Shown here in pieces: positions 41,327 through 51,445 of a stretch of DNA of 64,000 nucleotides. Under the pieces are notes generated by a model, which worked only from the letters and a program-made list of their open reading frames with translations, did no database searches and was not told the DNA's origin. Origin of the DNA: Patagioenas fasciata (Eukaryota > Chordata > Aves > Columbiformes > Columbidae); NCBI RefSeq assembly GCF_037038585.1, contig NC_092526.1, positions 39,567,501 through 39,631,500 on the forward strand, given 5' to 3'. A program made the position numbers and the translations under genes. Within the stretch, counting starts at the first letter, position 1, and each line of letters opens with the position of its first letter.

Positions 41327-43459
41327 CCCCAAGTGGTGTCAACCTGACATCCATGAAGAGCAAAACTTCCCTGTACCACCACAGTACAGGTACCATATAG
41401 ATAAAACACCCATTTTTGAACTGTGTGCAAGAAGGTAGAACACATACAAGGCTTCTGCAGTACAAAACACAGGGCCACATGCTCTTCCTTCACTGGGAAA
41501 CCCCAAATAACATGGTCAAGGAGATTCAAATTCCCTTACTAGCTTTCACCTACTCCACAGCCTACAGCTCACCAGTACTTCCTCACAGCCTTGCTCAAGG
41601 AGCATGCAGGCTCCTTCTCCTTACCCTGGCTGCCTCCCACATAAACTCACCAGCACACTCTTCTGCAGCCATTCCTGCTCCTCCATCAGAAGGTTGGAGG
41701 TACTCAGGTCAGCACTCACCCACAGAGCTCCTTGCCTAGGACACCACCTCATCCTCTTACCTTGCAGAACACTCTTCTCCAAAATTCTTCACCACCTACT
41801 AATTAAAAGACAGCCCTCTTAAGCCTGGACAATCAGCTGAGCTAGCCAACCCTCCCCCCTCACAAACACACCTGGAGGCATTTAAGCCTCATCCCACACA
41901 CCCACCTGGGTCAGGTCCCAGAGCTGAGCAAACCCCATTCAGGACTGGCAGCAGCTGCCCTAAAATACCTTCACCTCCCAGTTCAACATGAACACCTGCC
42001 CATGGTGTTTTGGGCAGCAGGAACAAAATAACTGTGGCAGTACATTGGTTTGGAAGGCTGTATCACCAGTTGCATATTGTAGTGGTTGATATATTTGCTT
42101 ACATGGCTACATATGCACTATACACTGCATTTCACCCCATACATGCATTTGCAAGACAATAACTTCTATTTATCCATAGAACCAGAACTAATATTGCATC
42201 AGGAAAAAAAAAAAAAATTGCAGAGGGTGACTGCCTGTTAATCATAAACTAAAGGGGAAAGGAAAAATTTTAAGTGAGATATAAAGGGAGGAAGTGACTC
42301 AGTGGGTGGGAGGGAGGGGACAAGCGTTCCAGACAGATGGGACATGAATAACTTTTCCATCTCCCTCTCTCTCTTCTCTCCCAAGTCTTGCAGGAACTGC
42401 TGTGTTGAAATAGTCAGTCATTAACTATTTGATGAGGTTTTAAAATCTGAACCGAATTCTCTCAAAGTAACCAACTATTATTACAGGGTCTGCATCACAG
42501 CAATGCAAGTGTTGGAGTCCTTTGGCAAGCCAGAGCAGTGAAGGCAGGACTGAGCACTCTGGAGGAAAAGCCACTAAACGGCATCAGCTGCTTCGCTCTG
42601 CATAGCCCTGGAAATGCCGAAGGAATGGGAGCACGGGTGATTAGCGAGCCTGCAGACCAACTGTGACCGAGCAACAGGGCATCTGTCCATGCAGCCAGCA
42701 AAAAGCCGTGGTTCAGGTTCTGGTGGTGTTGCTCAGCCCGTGGGAGAGCCAGACCCCGCTGCAAACCGAGTGAAGGTGGTGCTGGAGGAAATGAGTGCGG
42801 CTCTCCAAAACCCCTCTCTCTTTGGCTGTCCTGTGGTGCGGTCCCTGGCACAGATTCTTCCACTTAACTGCATCCACCTTTCCAGAGGGCTGGGGCACAG
42901 GTAAAAATGGCCTTTGGTGTCAGTTCAAGGGCGGGATTCAGGCTGCAAGTGCCAGTAAGTTCCCCTGCTGCCCATGGGGAACCTGTCCTGTTCAGTCCAC
43001 CTTATGCTACATAAACAGGCTCTGAGAAAACCTGAATGAAGCATTCCCCTTCCCAGATGCCAAAGGCTAATTGACCAGCACAAGACCTGCTGAATTTGGT
43101 GGAACCAGGGTGGATATAATCACTCAAGAGAGCCAATAACTAATTAACTGAATGGCTTCAGTAGTTTCGAGGTCTGCCTCTTTATTCAAGAGCAAAAAGA
43201 AAGATCAATTTCTTAATAAGCTTTGTAATATCTGCTATTCCTTCCCTCTCATTATTATTATTAGCATTGCAGCAGTGTTTTGTGCGTGTAATGAAAGAGT
43301 AAGAAAACGGCTGAACGGCCTGGCTGGTAGAGGAGTAGGCAAAGTCTCAAGCAAAAAAACCACATATCTACATGTACATATATAAACCAGGAAGGCTGTA
43401 CATGTCCTCCGCAGCACAGGCCTACCAGGTCATGGGGGGCATCTGACCACAAAGAAAGA

Positions 43460-43803
43460 TCCCAGAATGTCAGGGATTGGAAGGGACCTCAAAAGCTCAT
43501 CCAGTGCAATCCCGCCACCAGAGCAGGAACACCCAGCTGAGGTTCCACAGGAAGGTGTCCAGGCGGGTTTGAATGTCTGCACAGAAGGAGACTCCACAAC
43601 CTCCCTGGGCAGCCTGGGCCAGGCTCTGGCACCCTCACCAGGAACAAGTTTCCTCTCATCTTTAAGTGGAACCTCCTGTGTTCCAGTTTGAACCTATTGC
43701 CCCTTGTCCTATCATTGGTTGTCACCCAGAAGAGCCTGGCTCCATCCTCCTGACGCTCACCCTCTATATATTTATAAACATTAATAAGGTCGCTCCTCAG
43801 TCA
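43460..43803 (-). mobile_element. CR1 3' end fragment, older sequence state
   Basis: The reversed CR1 starts at CCCAGAATGTCAGGGATTGG and is truncated near 43803. At 43761-43797 it has a TATATATTTATAAACATTAA-type block like the 25.5-kb copy, not the block of the young copies. A 208-residue plus-strand ORF (43666-44292) crosses from its antisense into unique sequence and is not a gene. Confidence 0.92.
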
Positions 43804-44589
43804 GAACCGAGCCCTGCTGACCACTTTTACCTGTTTATCACAGCTTTTGCACATGGCAAAGTGAAAATTCCGGATTACAGACAGCACCACCATGATGGCC
43901 ACAGGCTCACCTGCCCTGCCGTGGTGACAGCAGTGGCATGCAGGGCACCAGCACGTGCTCCCTTCTGCCACCAGGGACACTGGTCTCTGGCAGGGGCTGG
44001 GGAAGGTAACACCTTACTCTGCCACCGCCACACCAGCCCCGAGAGACGTGCTCCTCAAATCCCATCCTTGCATTGCCCTGCAGTTCCCCTGTGTGTTTTG
44101 ATTTTGAAACTGCAGGTTCCTACTCTCTCTGCAGCTACATCACCCACTGGAATCACGTTCCCTTTGTCAGAAAGCCTCCGGCACTCCTTGCAGTCTTCTC
44201 TTGCAGCAAGGCAAGAAACAGCAGAGCAACGTACACATTTCTCCCAGCTCCTCCTGTTCTCCTCCCCTCAAATCAGGGCCGCTTGGAGATAATGATCTCA
44301 CCCATGAAGATGCAAACGGCATCCTCTGTGTTTCTCAGCATCCCCCACATGCCCCATCACACCCTCTCAGGCAGCCTTCTGGTGCAAGCGCGGGCTCCCG
44401 TTTGGATGCATGACCCTGAGAAAGGCGCCTCCGTCACAGCAGCCCCAGCGCTGCCTGCGCTGCTCTCGTGGGAGTGCTTCACCAGGCTGCACAACAAGCA
44501 GAACGTTGCAGGAGAGGCCTCTGAAGGAGAAAGCAAGAACTCGGAGGAAGGCGGTGATGCTGCAAGCCCTATTTTTAAGGAGCTGTAGC

Positions 44590-44900
44590 CGGATAATTGT
44601 CCAAGACAGACTGGCTTGTTGACTTTCTCGCAGCAAAAGGCACGGGGCTGTTTAATTGATTTTAGCCTGTAACTAAGCATATACTTCTTTCAATATAATG
44701 AACAGCAATGCTACAATACTGCTCTCCTAATGTAAATTGATCCATTACAGATGAGTGTTTAGATCAATGTGTGATGTCCTGATTGGAAATAAAACTGTTT
44801 GCTCAAGATCGCTATAAAGACAACGGGCACTGATAGATGATATTTATGTGACAAGCAATGGCTCTTAAAAAGGAGACTGCCAAGACCACGTCCATCAATT
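44590..44900. promoter_or_regulatory. candidate conserved non-coding element
   Basis: This is AT-rich unique sequence with GTTTAATTGATTTTAGCCTG, CTAATGTAAATTGATCCATT and ATCAATGTGTGATGTCCTGA. Repeated TTGAT/ATCAA (TALE or TCF/LEF-like) and TAAT cores occur. It lies 0.5 kb from the CpG-island promoter candidate. Inference only. Confidence 0.3.
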
Positions 44901-45379
44901 ACGAAACCAACATTCAGCCAGCAGCCACATGCACATTTTTAAAGACAACAAGAAACAGGAAAAGATCCCAAGGCCTTTGAGACAAACCACATGAAGCACT
45001 AGAAAGCAGCAGGTCTTCACTGCCATACACGGTGACAGGACTCAGCCAGGGGAATAAACCTGCTGAAATGGCAGCGGCCAAATCTTCTATGTGAGCTACA
45101 CTCACGACCTGCTTTTTGTCATTCTTGCACATTGAGAGAAAAGCGAATGACTCCGGCATGTCAGTTGCAATTAATACCTGTGCTTCTCTCGCTGGTAGCT
45201 GTTCCTTGTGGCCCTTCGCCACCTCACTTACACGGGCATGGGGCATTTTGTTTTCTCCCTTGTGCATGGAAGACGTTTTCCAGGAGCCACAGTATGGGTT
45301 GGATTGCATCCCAGCCATTCATGACTCGGGCAGCTGCAAGCACTTCTCTTTCTCCTCAGGACGAGCTCCTCCTTTGAAG

Positions 45380-45800
45380 CGGCGTGCCAGAGCCCATCGG
45401 GGAGCCTGCAGGGACAGGGTTACCTAGAGGCCTTGTACAGTCAGGAAGGCTGGGCAGAGCGGACCCCAGCAGCCCTTCCCACGGCGGTGGAGCCGGGCAG
45501 CCTCAGCAGCCTCAGCAACGTGGCCGCCGGGGTGATTGACATGCCTAAGATGGCCGCCAGCGGGTAAAATGGCCGCCACAGAGACACCGCCTCAGCACCT
45601 CAGCAGCGCGAGAGCCCCGCCCATCTTGTCTTTTCCCCGTCCCATTGGCTGGGGCACCAACAAGGCGGCTCCCGATTGGCTGTGCCTGCGGTCCATCTCA
45701 GTTGCTTGGGAGGGCGGTGTGAGGGGGGTGCAGGCACCCAGGGGCCGGCTTGAGCTTGTGAGGCCACGGGGCTGGCGGCGCCTTCCCTGGTCTCTGCAGT
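45380..45800. promoter_or_regulatory. CpG-island promoter-like region with YY1, NF-Y and Sp1 motifs
   Basis: Twenty-two CpGs occur in 45481-45780. Two YY1-type AANATGGCSGC motifs lie at 45547-45558 and 45566-45577, with a weaker ATGGC-like third at 45517-45528. A GC box (GCCCCGCCC) is at 45614-45622. Two ATTGG (inverted CCAAT) boxes are at 45644-45648 and 45675-45679, 31 bases apart, a spacing favoured by NF-Y. There is no TATA box. This is the architecture of a housekeeping-type TATA-less promoter, yet no known gene adjoins it. The ORF across it (45536-45937) runs into antisense CR1 and is not convincing. It may start a non-coding RNA in either direction. A CR1 begins at 45812, only tens of bases past the island. 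Confidence 0.6.
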
Positions 45801-45811
45801 CTGGGCTCCAG

Positions 45812-46324
45812 AGTCACAGAATCATAGAATCAATGTCAGGGATTAGAAGTGACCTGGAAAGCTCATCCAGTGCAATCCCCCCATGGAGCAGGAACACCCA
45901 GCTGAGGTTCCACAGGAAGGTGTCCAGGCGGGTTTGAATGTCTGCAGAGAAGGAGACTCCACAACCTCCCTGGGCAGCCTGGGCCAGGCTCTGCCACCCT
46001 CACCCCAAACAAGTTTCTTCTCAGATTTAAGTGGAACCTCCTGTGTTCCAGTTTGCACCCACTGCCCCTTGTCCTGTCACTGGGTGTCACCCAGAAGAGC
46101 CTGGCTCCATCCTCCTGACACTCCCCCTTTCCATATTGATCCCCATGAATGAGTCCCCCCTCAGTCTCCTCTTCTCCAGCTCCAGAGCCCCAGCTCCCTC
46201 AGCCTTTCCTCACACGGGAGATGCTCCACTCCCTTCAGCATCTTTGTTGCCCTGCACTGGACTCTCTCCAGCAGTTCCCTGTCCTTCTGGAACTGAGGGG
46301 CCACAACCGGACACAATATTCTAG
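45812..46324 (-). mobile_element. CR1 fragment, young subfamily, beside CpG island
   Basis: The reversed CR1 begins GAGTCACAGAATCATAGAAT and ends at ACACAATATTCTAG. The diagnostic young-subfamily block lies at 46123-46155. It sits immediately next to the CpG-island promoter candidate, so any plus-strand transcript from there would read through CR1 antisense. Confidence 0.93.
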
Positions 46325-46588
46325 AAGGCCCTTATTTTGCCCTGAAATTATTCTGGTGCAAGAGCAGGAGTGTGTGGGCAGCCAGCCACAGGTGTCCATG
46401 GTGCGACAGGGCTCAGTGATGCTCGGCTGCAGTTCTGCCTATGAATATATTGGGCGATGGGTGGCCAGAGGTCGGGAGGGGACGCTGGGTGGGGGAAAGT
46501 AAATGAAAGGACAATGTTGACACTGAACAAATGATGCTAAATGGCTTGTGAAAATAGATCCATTAAGGGAATGATGTTCTGCAACCGC

Positions 46589-46639
46589 CTTTAAATACAA
46601 ATAGAGGAGAAAAATAGTCTTTAAATACAAACAGAGGAG
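46589..46639. repeat. short tandem duplication (30-bp period)
   Basis: CTTTAAATACAAATAGAGGAG (46589-46609) recurs at 46619-46639 with one T-to-C change. It is a local tandem duplication in unique sequence. Confidence 0.8.
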
Positions 46640-47048
46640 GCTTGGTTGGTCTGTGAAACCAGCAGCTGGACCCTGTGGTAAGGACTGCATTTGCTGGTCA
46701 CATCCTGCTGCACTTTGTTGCAGGAGTCCCCTCCACGGCCATGAGACCCATCTGCTGCAGCTCGCCCTCCCCTGGGGGTGGCACATGCCAAATGCTTCTG
46801 CTGGCCATGTCCGGTCAGAAACAGCTCAGCCTGTGGTGGGTACAGCACATGGCAGGACAGACCTCACCTGAGGAGAACACCTGCATTTCTGCGTCTGCAA
46901 ATCACACAAATTTGCCACAAACATAGTCTCTTTTCTGAGCACATTTCACTAGAGATCGTCATCCCAAACCAAGGTAGGGCATTTCTCATGGTTAATAAGA
47001 TGACATTAGAAGCTACAATTATGTAGCGTATATGCAGAATAAAACTAT

Positions 47049-47316
47049 GTGACAACCAGTGATAGCACAGGGGTAATGCGTGCAAACTGGAACACAGGAG
47101 GTTCCACTTAAATTTGAGAAGAAACTTGTTCCTGGTGAGGGTGTCAGAGCCTGGCCCAGGCTGCCCAGGGAGGTTGTGGAGTCTCCTTCTGTGCAGACAT
47201 TCAAACCCCCCTGGACACCTTCCTGTGTAACCTCATCTGGGTGTTCCTGCTCCATGGGGGGATTGCACTGGATGAGCTTTCCAGGGCCCTTCCAACCCCA
47301 ACATTCTAGGATCCTG
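47049..47316 (+). mobile_element. CR1 3' end fragment
   Basis: Sense CR1 runs from GTGACAACCAGTGATAGCAC through CATTCAAACCCCCCTGGACA to CCTTCCAACCCCAACATTCT. Truncation falls just inside the region that separates the two subfamilies, so its subfamily cannot be told. It is non-coding. Confidence 0.92.
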
Positions 47317-47789
47317 TGAACTTAACCAGCGTCAGGTAGTACCTGTGAACTTGCAAGGTTCACGAGTAGCCTGTTCATTGAAAAGCTTCTATTCATGTAA
47401 TTGTGCTGCACTCTCAAAAGGAGTACAGGGGAAACTTGGTCACTAGCCAAAGCAGATTTTTCCTTGAAATAGCCACAGCTCGCCTCAGTTGAACACTGTG
47501 CCTCAGTGCAAGGAAATTCATCAGCTACTTCAGAGGAAAAAAAAAAAAAAGTCCTTAATTACCTGGGATTTTCACCCAGAAAAGCCTCACAAAAAAACAA
47601 AACCAGGGAGGGAAAGCCAGGGGAATTTGCCCCTTGGATATGGTACAGATTTAGCAGGGAGAGCAGGGTGGCCGGCATCTTCTGCTCCCGGCTGCCTTTG
47701 TCGCATTTTGCCAAGTCTCAGGCTGCCAGCGCCTCTCCCCTGGATGACTTGGCTCGTGTTGTTTTGTGTTAAAACCGGTATGTTTTTTT

Positions 47790-48280
47790 AATGGCTATAA
47801 ATAAGTTAAAACCGCATCTTTAATTAATCACTGCACTTTATAGTGTAAGCGAAGTTTTTTTTGTAATGACTCGTTTATGATTTTAAGATGCCATTTGCTC
47901 ACTGTCGAATGTGTCTTAACTTTTATCTTTCCGTGTTTAACAGGTTCAGGATAGAAACAAAATTTCATCAATAAAGGATTCTAATCCATTTAGTCTGGAG
48001 CAAATAATTGGTTACTAAGCAAATGGGAAGAGATTGAGCGGATACTTTTATCTAAGCAACAATGAACTTCAGGCAATAGACAGTACGTTCTTAATCTTAC
48101 ACTAATCTTAAAACATTTATTTTTCACTCACACAGGTTTGAAATTAGAAATACATATGTCTGGATGACTACAACAAGAACAACCAATAGGAGCAGCAGTG
48201 TGTAAGTATAGAGAAGCACTAATAGAAATATTTCTACTATAGCAGCTATTAACTGATTTTTTTACAGTTTGGAAGAAAAC
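47790..48280. promoter_or_regulatory. candidate conserved non-coding element close to SATB2 3' end
   Basis: AT-rich single-copy sequence contains CATCTTTAATTAATCACTGC, CAAATAATTGGTTACTAAGC and several TTATCT/AATCTTA cores, 1-1.5 kb downstream of the SATB2 poly(A) site. There is no ORF or repeat. Composition and position fit a regulatory element. Not verified. Confidence 0.3.
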
Positions 48281-48960
48281 CCCATATGTTTATAGGATTT
48301 TCCCCCCAATTAAAGTATGTATGTGTGTTTCTTTATCTAAATATTATTTAGCCACACACACACACATGGATAAAAGTGTCTGTGAGGGGAGCGGGAGCTG
48401 CTGCTCCTTTTTTGTTTCTCACCCCCATGGCAGGCGGAAAGGGACCCAATGCAGCATCCTCGCACCATCAGCATCCTCAGAGCACCCAGGCACAGTGTCA
48501 CAGGCCACTTGGTGGCCTCTGTCACCTCCCACAGCCCTGAGGACCAGCTCGGCACAGGGATATTTTATATAGGATGTGAGTAAGCCATGAAAAGAAAAAC
48601 TATCGCATTGGAACTACGACAACAGCAACAGAAAAAGGGTTTAAAAATCGCTCTGCCTCAATTCCTAGACAACTCAAGTCTGACATGCAGTATATGATCT
48701 GTCTGCTAGGACTGAATCCAGGCACTCACCACTTTGTTAGCTCAAGAATTTTGAGCCATTTTTTCCATTTATCTGTATTCTCCCCAAAATCATTTCACAC
48801 ATTTCTCAGATACATCAGGCCTTCCGGCATTCCTCTAGACGCTCAGTAGGATGCCCTGCTATAAATATAATAAAGCCTTTTATTATGTCCATTAACCACG
48901 GACATGTGTGCTCCAAAAGTTTCCTGACACGCAGTCATTTGAGGCTTTTTAATTGTAAAC

Positions 48961-49210
48961 AGAAAATGTCCCAGCAGAAGAGGAGCGCAGACGGGGAGCG
49001 GGGCTTTCTGAGGGTTCGGAGCGCGTTCTGCGCTGGGCCGGTGCCACCGTGCCCTCCCGCTCCCATCGGGACTCCGTGTGTGCCGGCAACGCAGCGTCGG
49101 GCTGGGGTGACACAGATGTGCCAGCTGTGCCGAGCCCGGGGGGGCCGCCGCGGGTTTGCGAACCCCGAGAGCACCGATCGACTCTTTTGTCAATCTGCTA
49201 ATATCCCGCC
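48961..49210. promoter_or_regulatory. CpG island just beyond the SATB2 3' end
   Basis: There are 25 CpGs in about 240 bases (48961-49200), flanked by AT-rich sequence, starting roughly 65-100 bases downstream of the predicted SATB2 cleavage site. No TATA box or coding exon is recognisable. CpG islands at gene 3' ends often start antisense or enhancer transcripts or mark Polycomb-bound developmental loci. Either role here is inference. Confidence 0.6.
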
Positions 49211-49295
49211 ATCCTCCATTTCGCAGACCTTGTTCCACTTGAACTCGGCAGGAAAGGAAAGAGGCCCAGTAAATTACTTGACAAATTAAGTCATA

Positions 49296-49315
49296 TTTAT
49301 TGAATGCGTTTTATT
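49296..49315 (-). terminator. SATB2 distal polyadenylation signals (two AATAAA)
   Basis: TTTATT occurs on the plus strand at 49310-49315 and 49296-49301, giving two AATAAA hexamers 14 bases apart on the SATB2 strand. They are followed by a moderately U-rich stretch and then the CpG island. Cleavage is expected about 49265-49290. Using this site as the main one is inference. Confidence 0.65.
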
Positions 49316-49441
49316 TCAACAACCAAAAAATTCTAACAGCCTAACAATGCACATAAGTTAAAAATTAATTATCACTTAGTGATAACAAAGATAAAGTTGA
49401 TTTACATGGAAAAAAGAACATTTACAATATGTTAATCCTTA

Positions 49442-49449
49442 TTCACATT
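49442..49449 (-). promoter_or_regulatory. miR-23 8mer seed match in SATB2 3' UTR
   Basis: The minus strand reads AAUGUGAA, a full 8mer match to the miR-23 seed, about 130 bases from the distal poly(A) signals. The miR-23a/27a/24-2 cluster is known to target SATB2 during mammalian osteoblast differentiation. A miR-27 match lies at the other end of the UTR. Confidence 0.6.
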
Positions 49450-49626
49450 GTTGATACCGCAATAAAACACAATTTGTTTTTTTGTTTTTTATTTTTTGTT
49501 TCACAAAAAAGGCGGAAAATTGTGCTTTGTTAAGAGGCACTACAAGAAAAGTTTCTTTCTCCAAATAGATATTATATGATGGATATTGAATAAATAGACA
49601 TATATGCATTGTAATTCGCAAAGTTC

Positions 49627-49711
49627 TGGCAAGACCACAGGCTAAAATGCCCACAGATTCACTTAGAACCACTGCAGAATCGGCAGTGAAATTAAAAATA
49701 AAAAGGCAAGA
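49627..49711 (-). promoter_or_regulatory. microRNA site cluster: two miR-31 and one miR-34 seed match
   Basis: On the SATB2 mRNA strand, UCUUGCCA (8mer for miR-31) lies at 49627-49634, CACUGCC (7mer for miR-34) at 49682-49688, and UCUUGCC (7mer for miR-31) at 49705-49711. Three seed matches within 85 bases of AT-rich 3' UTR is a spacing at which sites can cooperate. miR-31 and miR-34 are reported regulators of SATB2 in mammals, which supports real sites and supports the UTR extending this far. Seed matches alone do not prove function. Confidence 0.65.
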
Positions 49712-50280
49712 CTCAGCATTGAAAAAATACCTAATAAAATTTTTGGTTGAAGTGTAAAAGATACCAAATGTCGATGCCATCATCAGATGAACAGCCTCAC
49801 GTAGCTTGGCAAAACTCGTTTTCCTTTCAAATGTATGGAGTGATTTCAGGTACAGGATAAGAAGACAGTTTTGAAAGAGTAGCTCTGAGGGAAACATAAA
49901 GCGGCAGCCACTGCGATTCTGATTCAAGCTGCAGCATACTACAGAAATGAAGGATGAAGAGCAAAAGGGGCACTAAGCAACCCATCATCATTTTGCAAAG
50001 GTATATGAAATTTATGCAGAGATACTCTTATGTTTCAAACGGTCGTTTTGAAAAAATCCCTTAAAAACTTCAGAGGTTACTGAGCAGCTAGAATTAGCTT
50101 GTATTGCAACGTCTTCTCCCTGTATATTGTCTGTTCTGAGTAAATATCTACACATAGAGGTTTGTTTTTCGCTTTTAACTCCTACCTTTTATACCTTTCA
50201 AATATATAAATAGTATTAACAGTTATATTACATTGCCTGGTGTAGTAAACAGAAAGTAACTTTCAGAGTGATATTGCATG

Positions 50281-50520
50281 AGGTCTTTGTCAAGGTTACG
50301 CGAAAAGCCCGTGTGAAAAAGGAAGGAAAACCCCAGAAGCCTCGTCGGTGCGGCCGCGATCGCGGTTTGAGCCGGCGTCTGAAATCGGTCCAGCTGGGGA
50401 GCGCCAAAGGACACAGAGGTCTCGTCTGGGCCAACACCGCACGGGAGCCGACGGGAAATGCTACTTGGCGTCTCTGGACACGGGTGCAGGAAGAGTCGGT
50501 CGCTGTGGCTCTGCTGGAGG
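50281..50520. other. CpG-rich block inside the SATB2 3' UTR
   Basis: I count 23 CpG dinucleotides in these 240 bases, in an otherwise AT-rich UTR. The core at 50350-50365 overlaps the 8-bp palindromes GCGGCCGC and GCGATCGC. No ORF here shows a domain on either strand. It could be an intragenic CpG island, a GC-biased gene-conversion hotspot, or a structured RNA element. The boundaries are approximate. Confidence 0.7.
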
Positions 50521-51101
50521 GAGCTGCTGGCTGGGACCCTGCGACCCCAAAATGCATCATCTCAGCAGCACAGAGAAGCCCACCCACGCCAGAGACACGA
50601 GGAGGAGAGCCGGCAACGCAAACCCCCTCCTGTCAGCAACTGCCCCGCACGCGGTGCTTGGGATGGTGGTGTTTTGCGTCCCCGTGTCACTTTACACTGG
50701 TGTGTTTCACCTCAGGATAAACAAAAAGCGACGACAAGAAGGAAGCTTTTATAAATGTGAAGATCTGCAACAGGGAACAGGTAAATAAAACCCACAGTAA
50801 AATGCGGTTCATAGTATGAATTCCATACATCAAATCTCAACACGTTATCTTCTCTTTCTATAAAGACCTCATTAACAGACAAGTCTTCTATGCACTGAAT
50901 TTCAGTTTTAGTCACTCTAAATCCCATGAAAATTCATCTGTTCACTACGGAAAGGACTGTCTGGAGAGTGGAACATGCTGCATCCTCTTAAGTGTGCATT
51001 GTGTTTAAAGTACTTTAACTTACTAGTTTTCTCTTTAAGGTGCCCTGATTTGTTTTTCCATTTTTCTCTCTTTTTTTTTTTTCCTTTTCTTTCCTCTTTT
51101 C

Positions 51102-51107
51102 TTTATT
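51102..51107 (-). terminator. possible proximal SATB2 poly(A) signal
   Basis: There is an AATAAA on the minus strand about 660 bases after the stop codon. It would give a short 3' UTR that keeps only the miR-27 match and loses the distal miR-31, miR-34 and miR-23 matches. No evidence of use can be seen from sequence alone. Confidence 0.3.
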
Positions 51108-51350
51108 TGGCAGTGTTGATTTATGTCTTTAAATACATACCTCAAAAATTAACCATCAAGTTGCCAGATAGGAAGCCATATAATAATTAAAAACAAAAAA
51201 AAAAAAATCAGGGATAAACATAGAAAATAAATAGGAATTCAAAAATAGTCCCCACACCCCGAGAGCAGGCGGCAGTTTATCAAAAAGCCAAAGCAACTCA
51301 TTGTGAAGTGGTTTTAATACATAAACAAGTCTCATCTTTAAAGAACTCAT

Positions 51351-51358
51351 TTCACAGT
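51351..51358 (-). promoter_or_regulatory. miR-27 8mer seed match in SATB2 3' UTR
   Basis: The minus strand reads ACUGUGAA, an 8mer for the miR-27 seed, about 410 bases after the stop codon, so it is present in short and long UTR isoforms. With the miR-23 8mer near the distal end it fits the known regulation of SATB2 by the miR-23/27/24 cluster. Confidence 0.6.
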
Positions 51359-51398
51359 CTATACTTTCAGGTTGTAAAGTTCCGTCCCATGCAACTTT

Positions 51399-51445
51399 AA
51401 TATATATATATTTTATGCAAATATATATATATATATATACACACA
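51399..51445. repeat. (TA)n tracts in SATB2 3' UTR
   Basis: Two TA runs are separated by TTTTATGCAA, the second going into CACACA. They lie about 330-370 bases after the stop codon and would form an AU-rich region in the mRNA next to the miR-27 match. Confidence 0.85.

Larger units (their letters stand above)
32991..43459. other. intergenic unique sequence, transposon-poor
   Basis: Only homopolymer tracts are seen. Overlapping ORFs on both strands at 40615-41218 (161 and 168 codons) have no recognisable domain and reflect a GC-richer patch. Confidence 0.55.

Noticed and set aside
43666-44292. 208-codon plus-strand ORF, the longest in the window
   Set aside because: The first third is antisense CR1 and the rest is unique sequence with no domain. 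It is a chance open frame, not a gene.
45536-45937. ORF starting at the orphan CpG island with a MAATET-like second methionine
   Set aside because: ATGGCCGCC is explained by the YY1 motif, and the frame continues into antisense CR1. No coding signature is seen.
49152-49165. GGGTTTGCGAACCC, resembling a tRNA T-arm/B-box on the minus strand
   Set aside because: No acceptor stem, D-arm or A-box at the proper spacing. It is probably a GC-rich hairpin within the CpG island.
49439-49927. 162-codon minus-strand ORF
   Set aside because: It lies in the SATB2 3' UTR, has no domain and is in AT-rich non-coding sequence.
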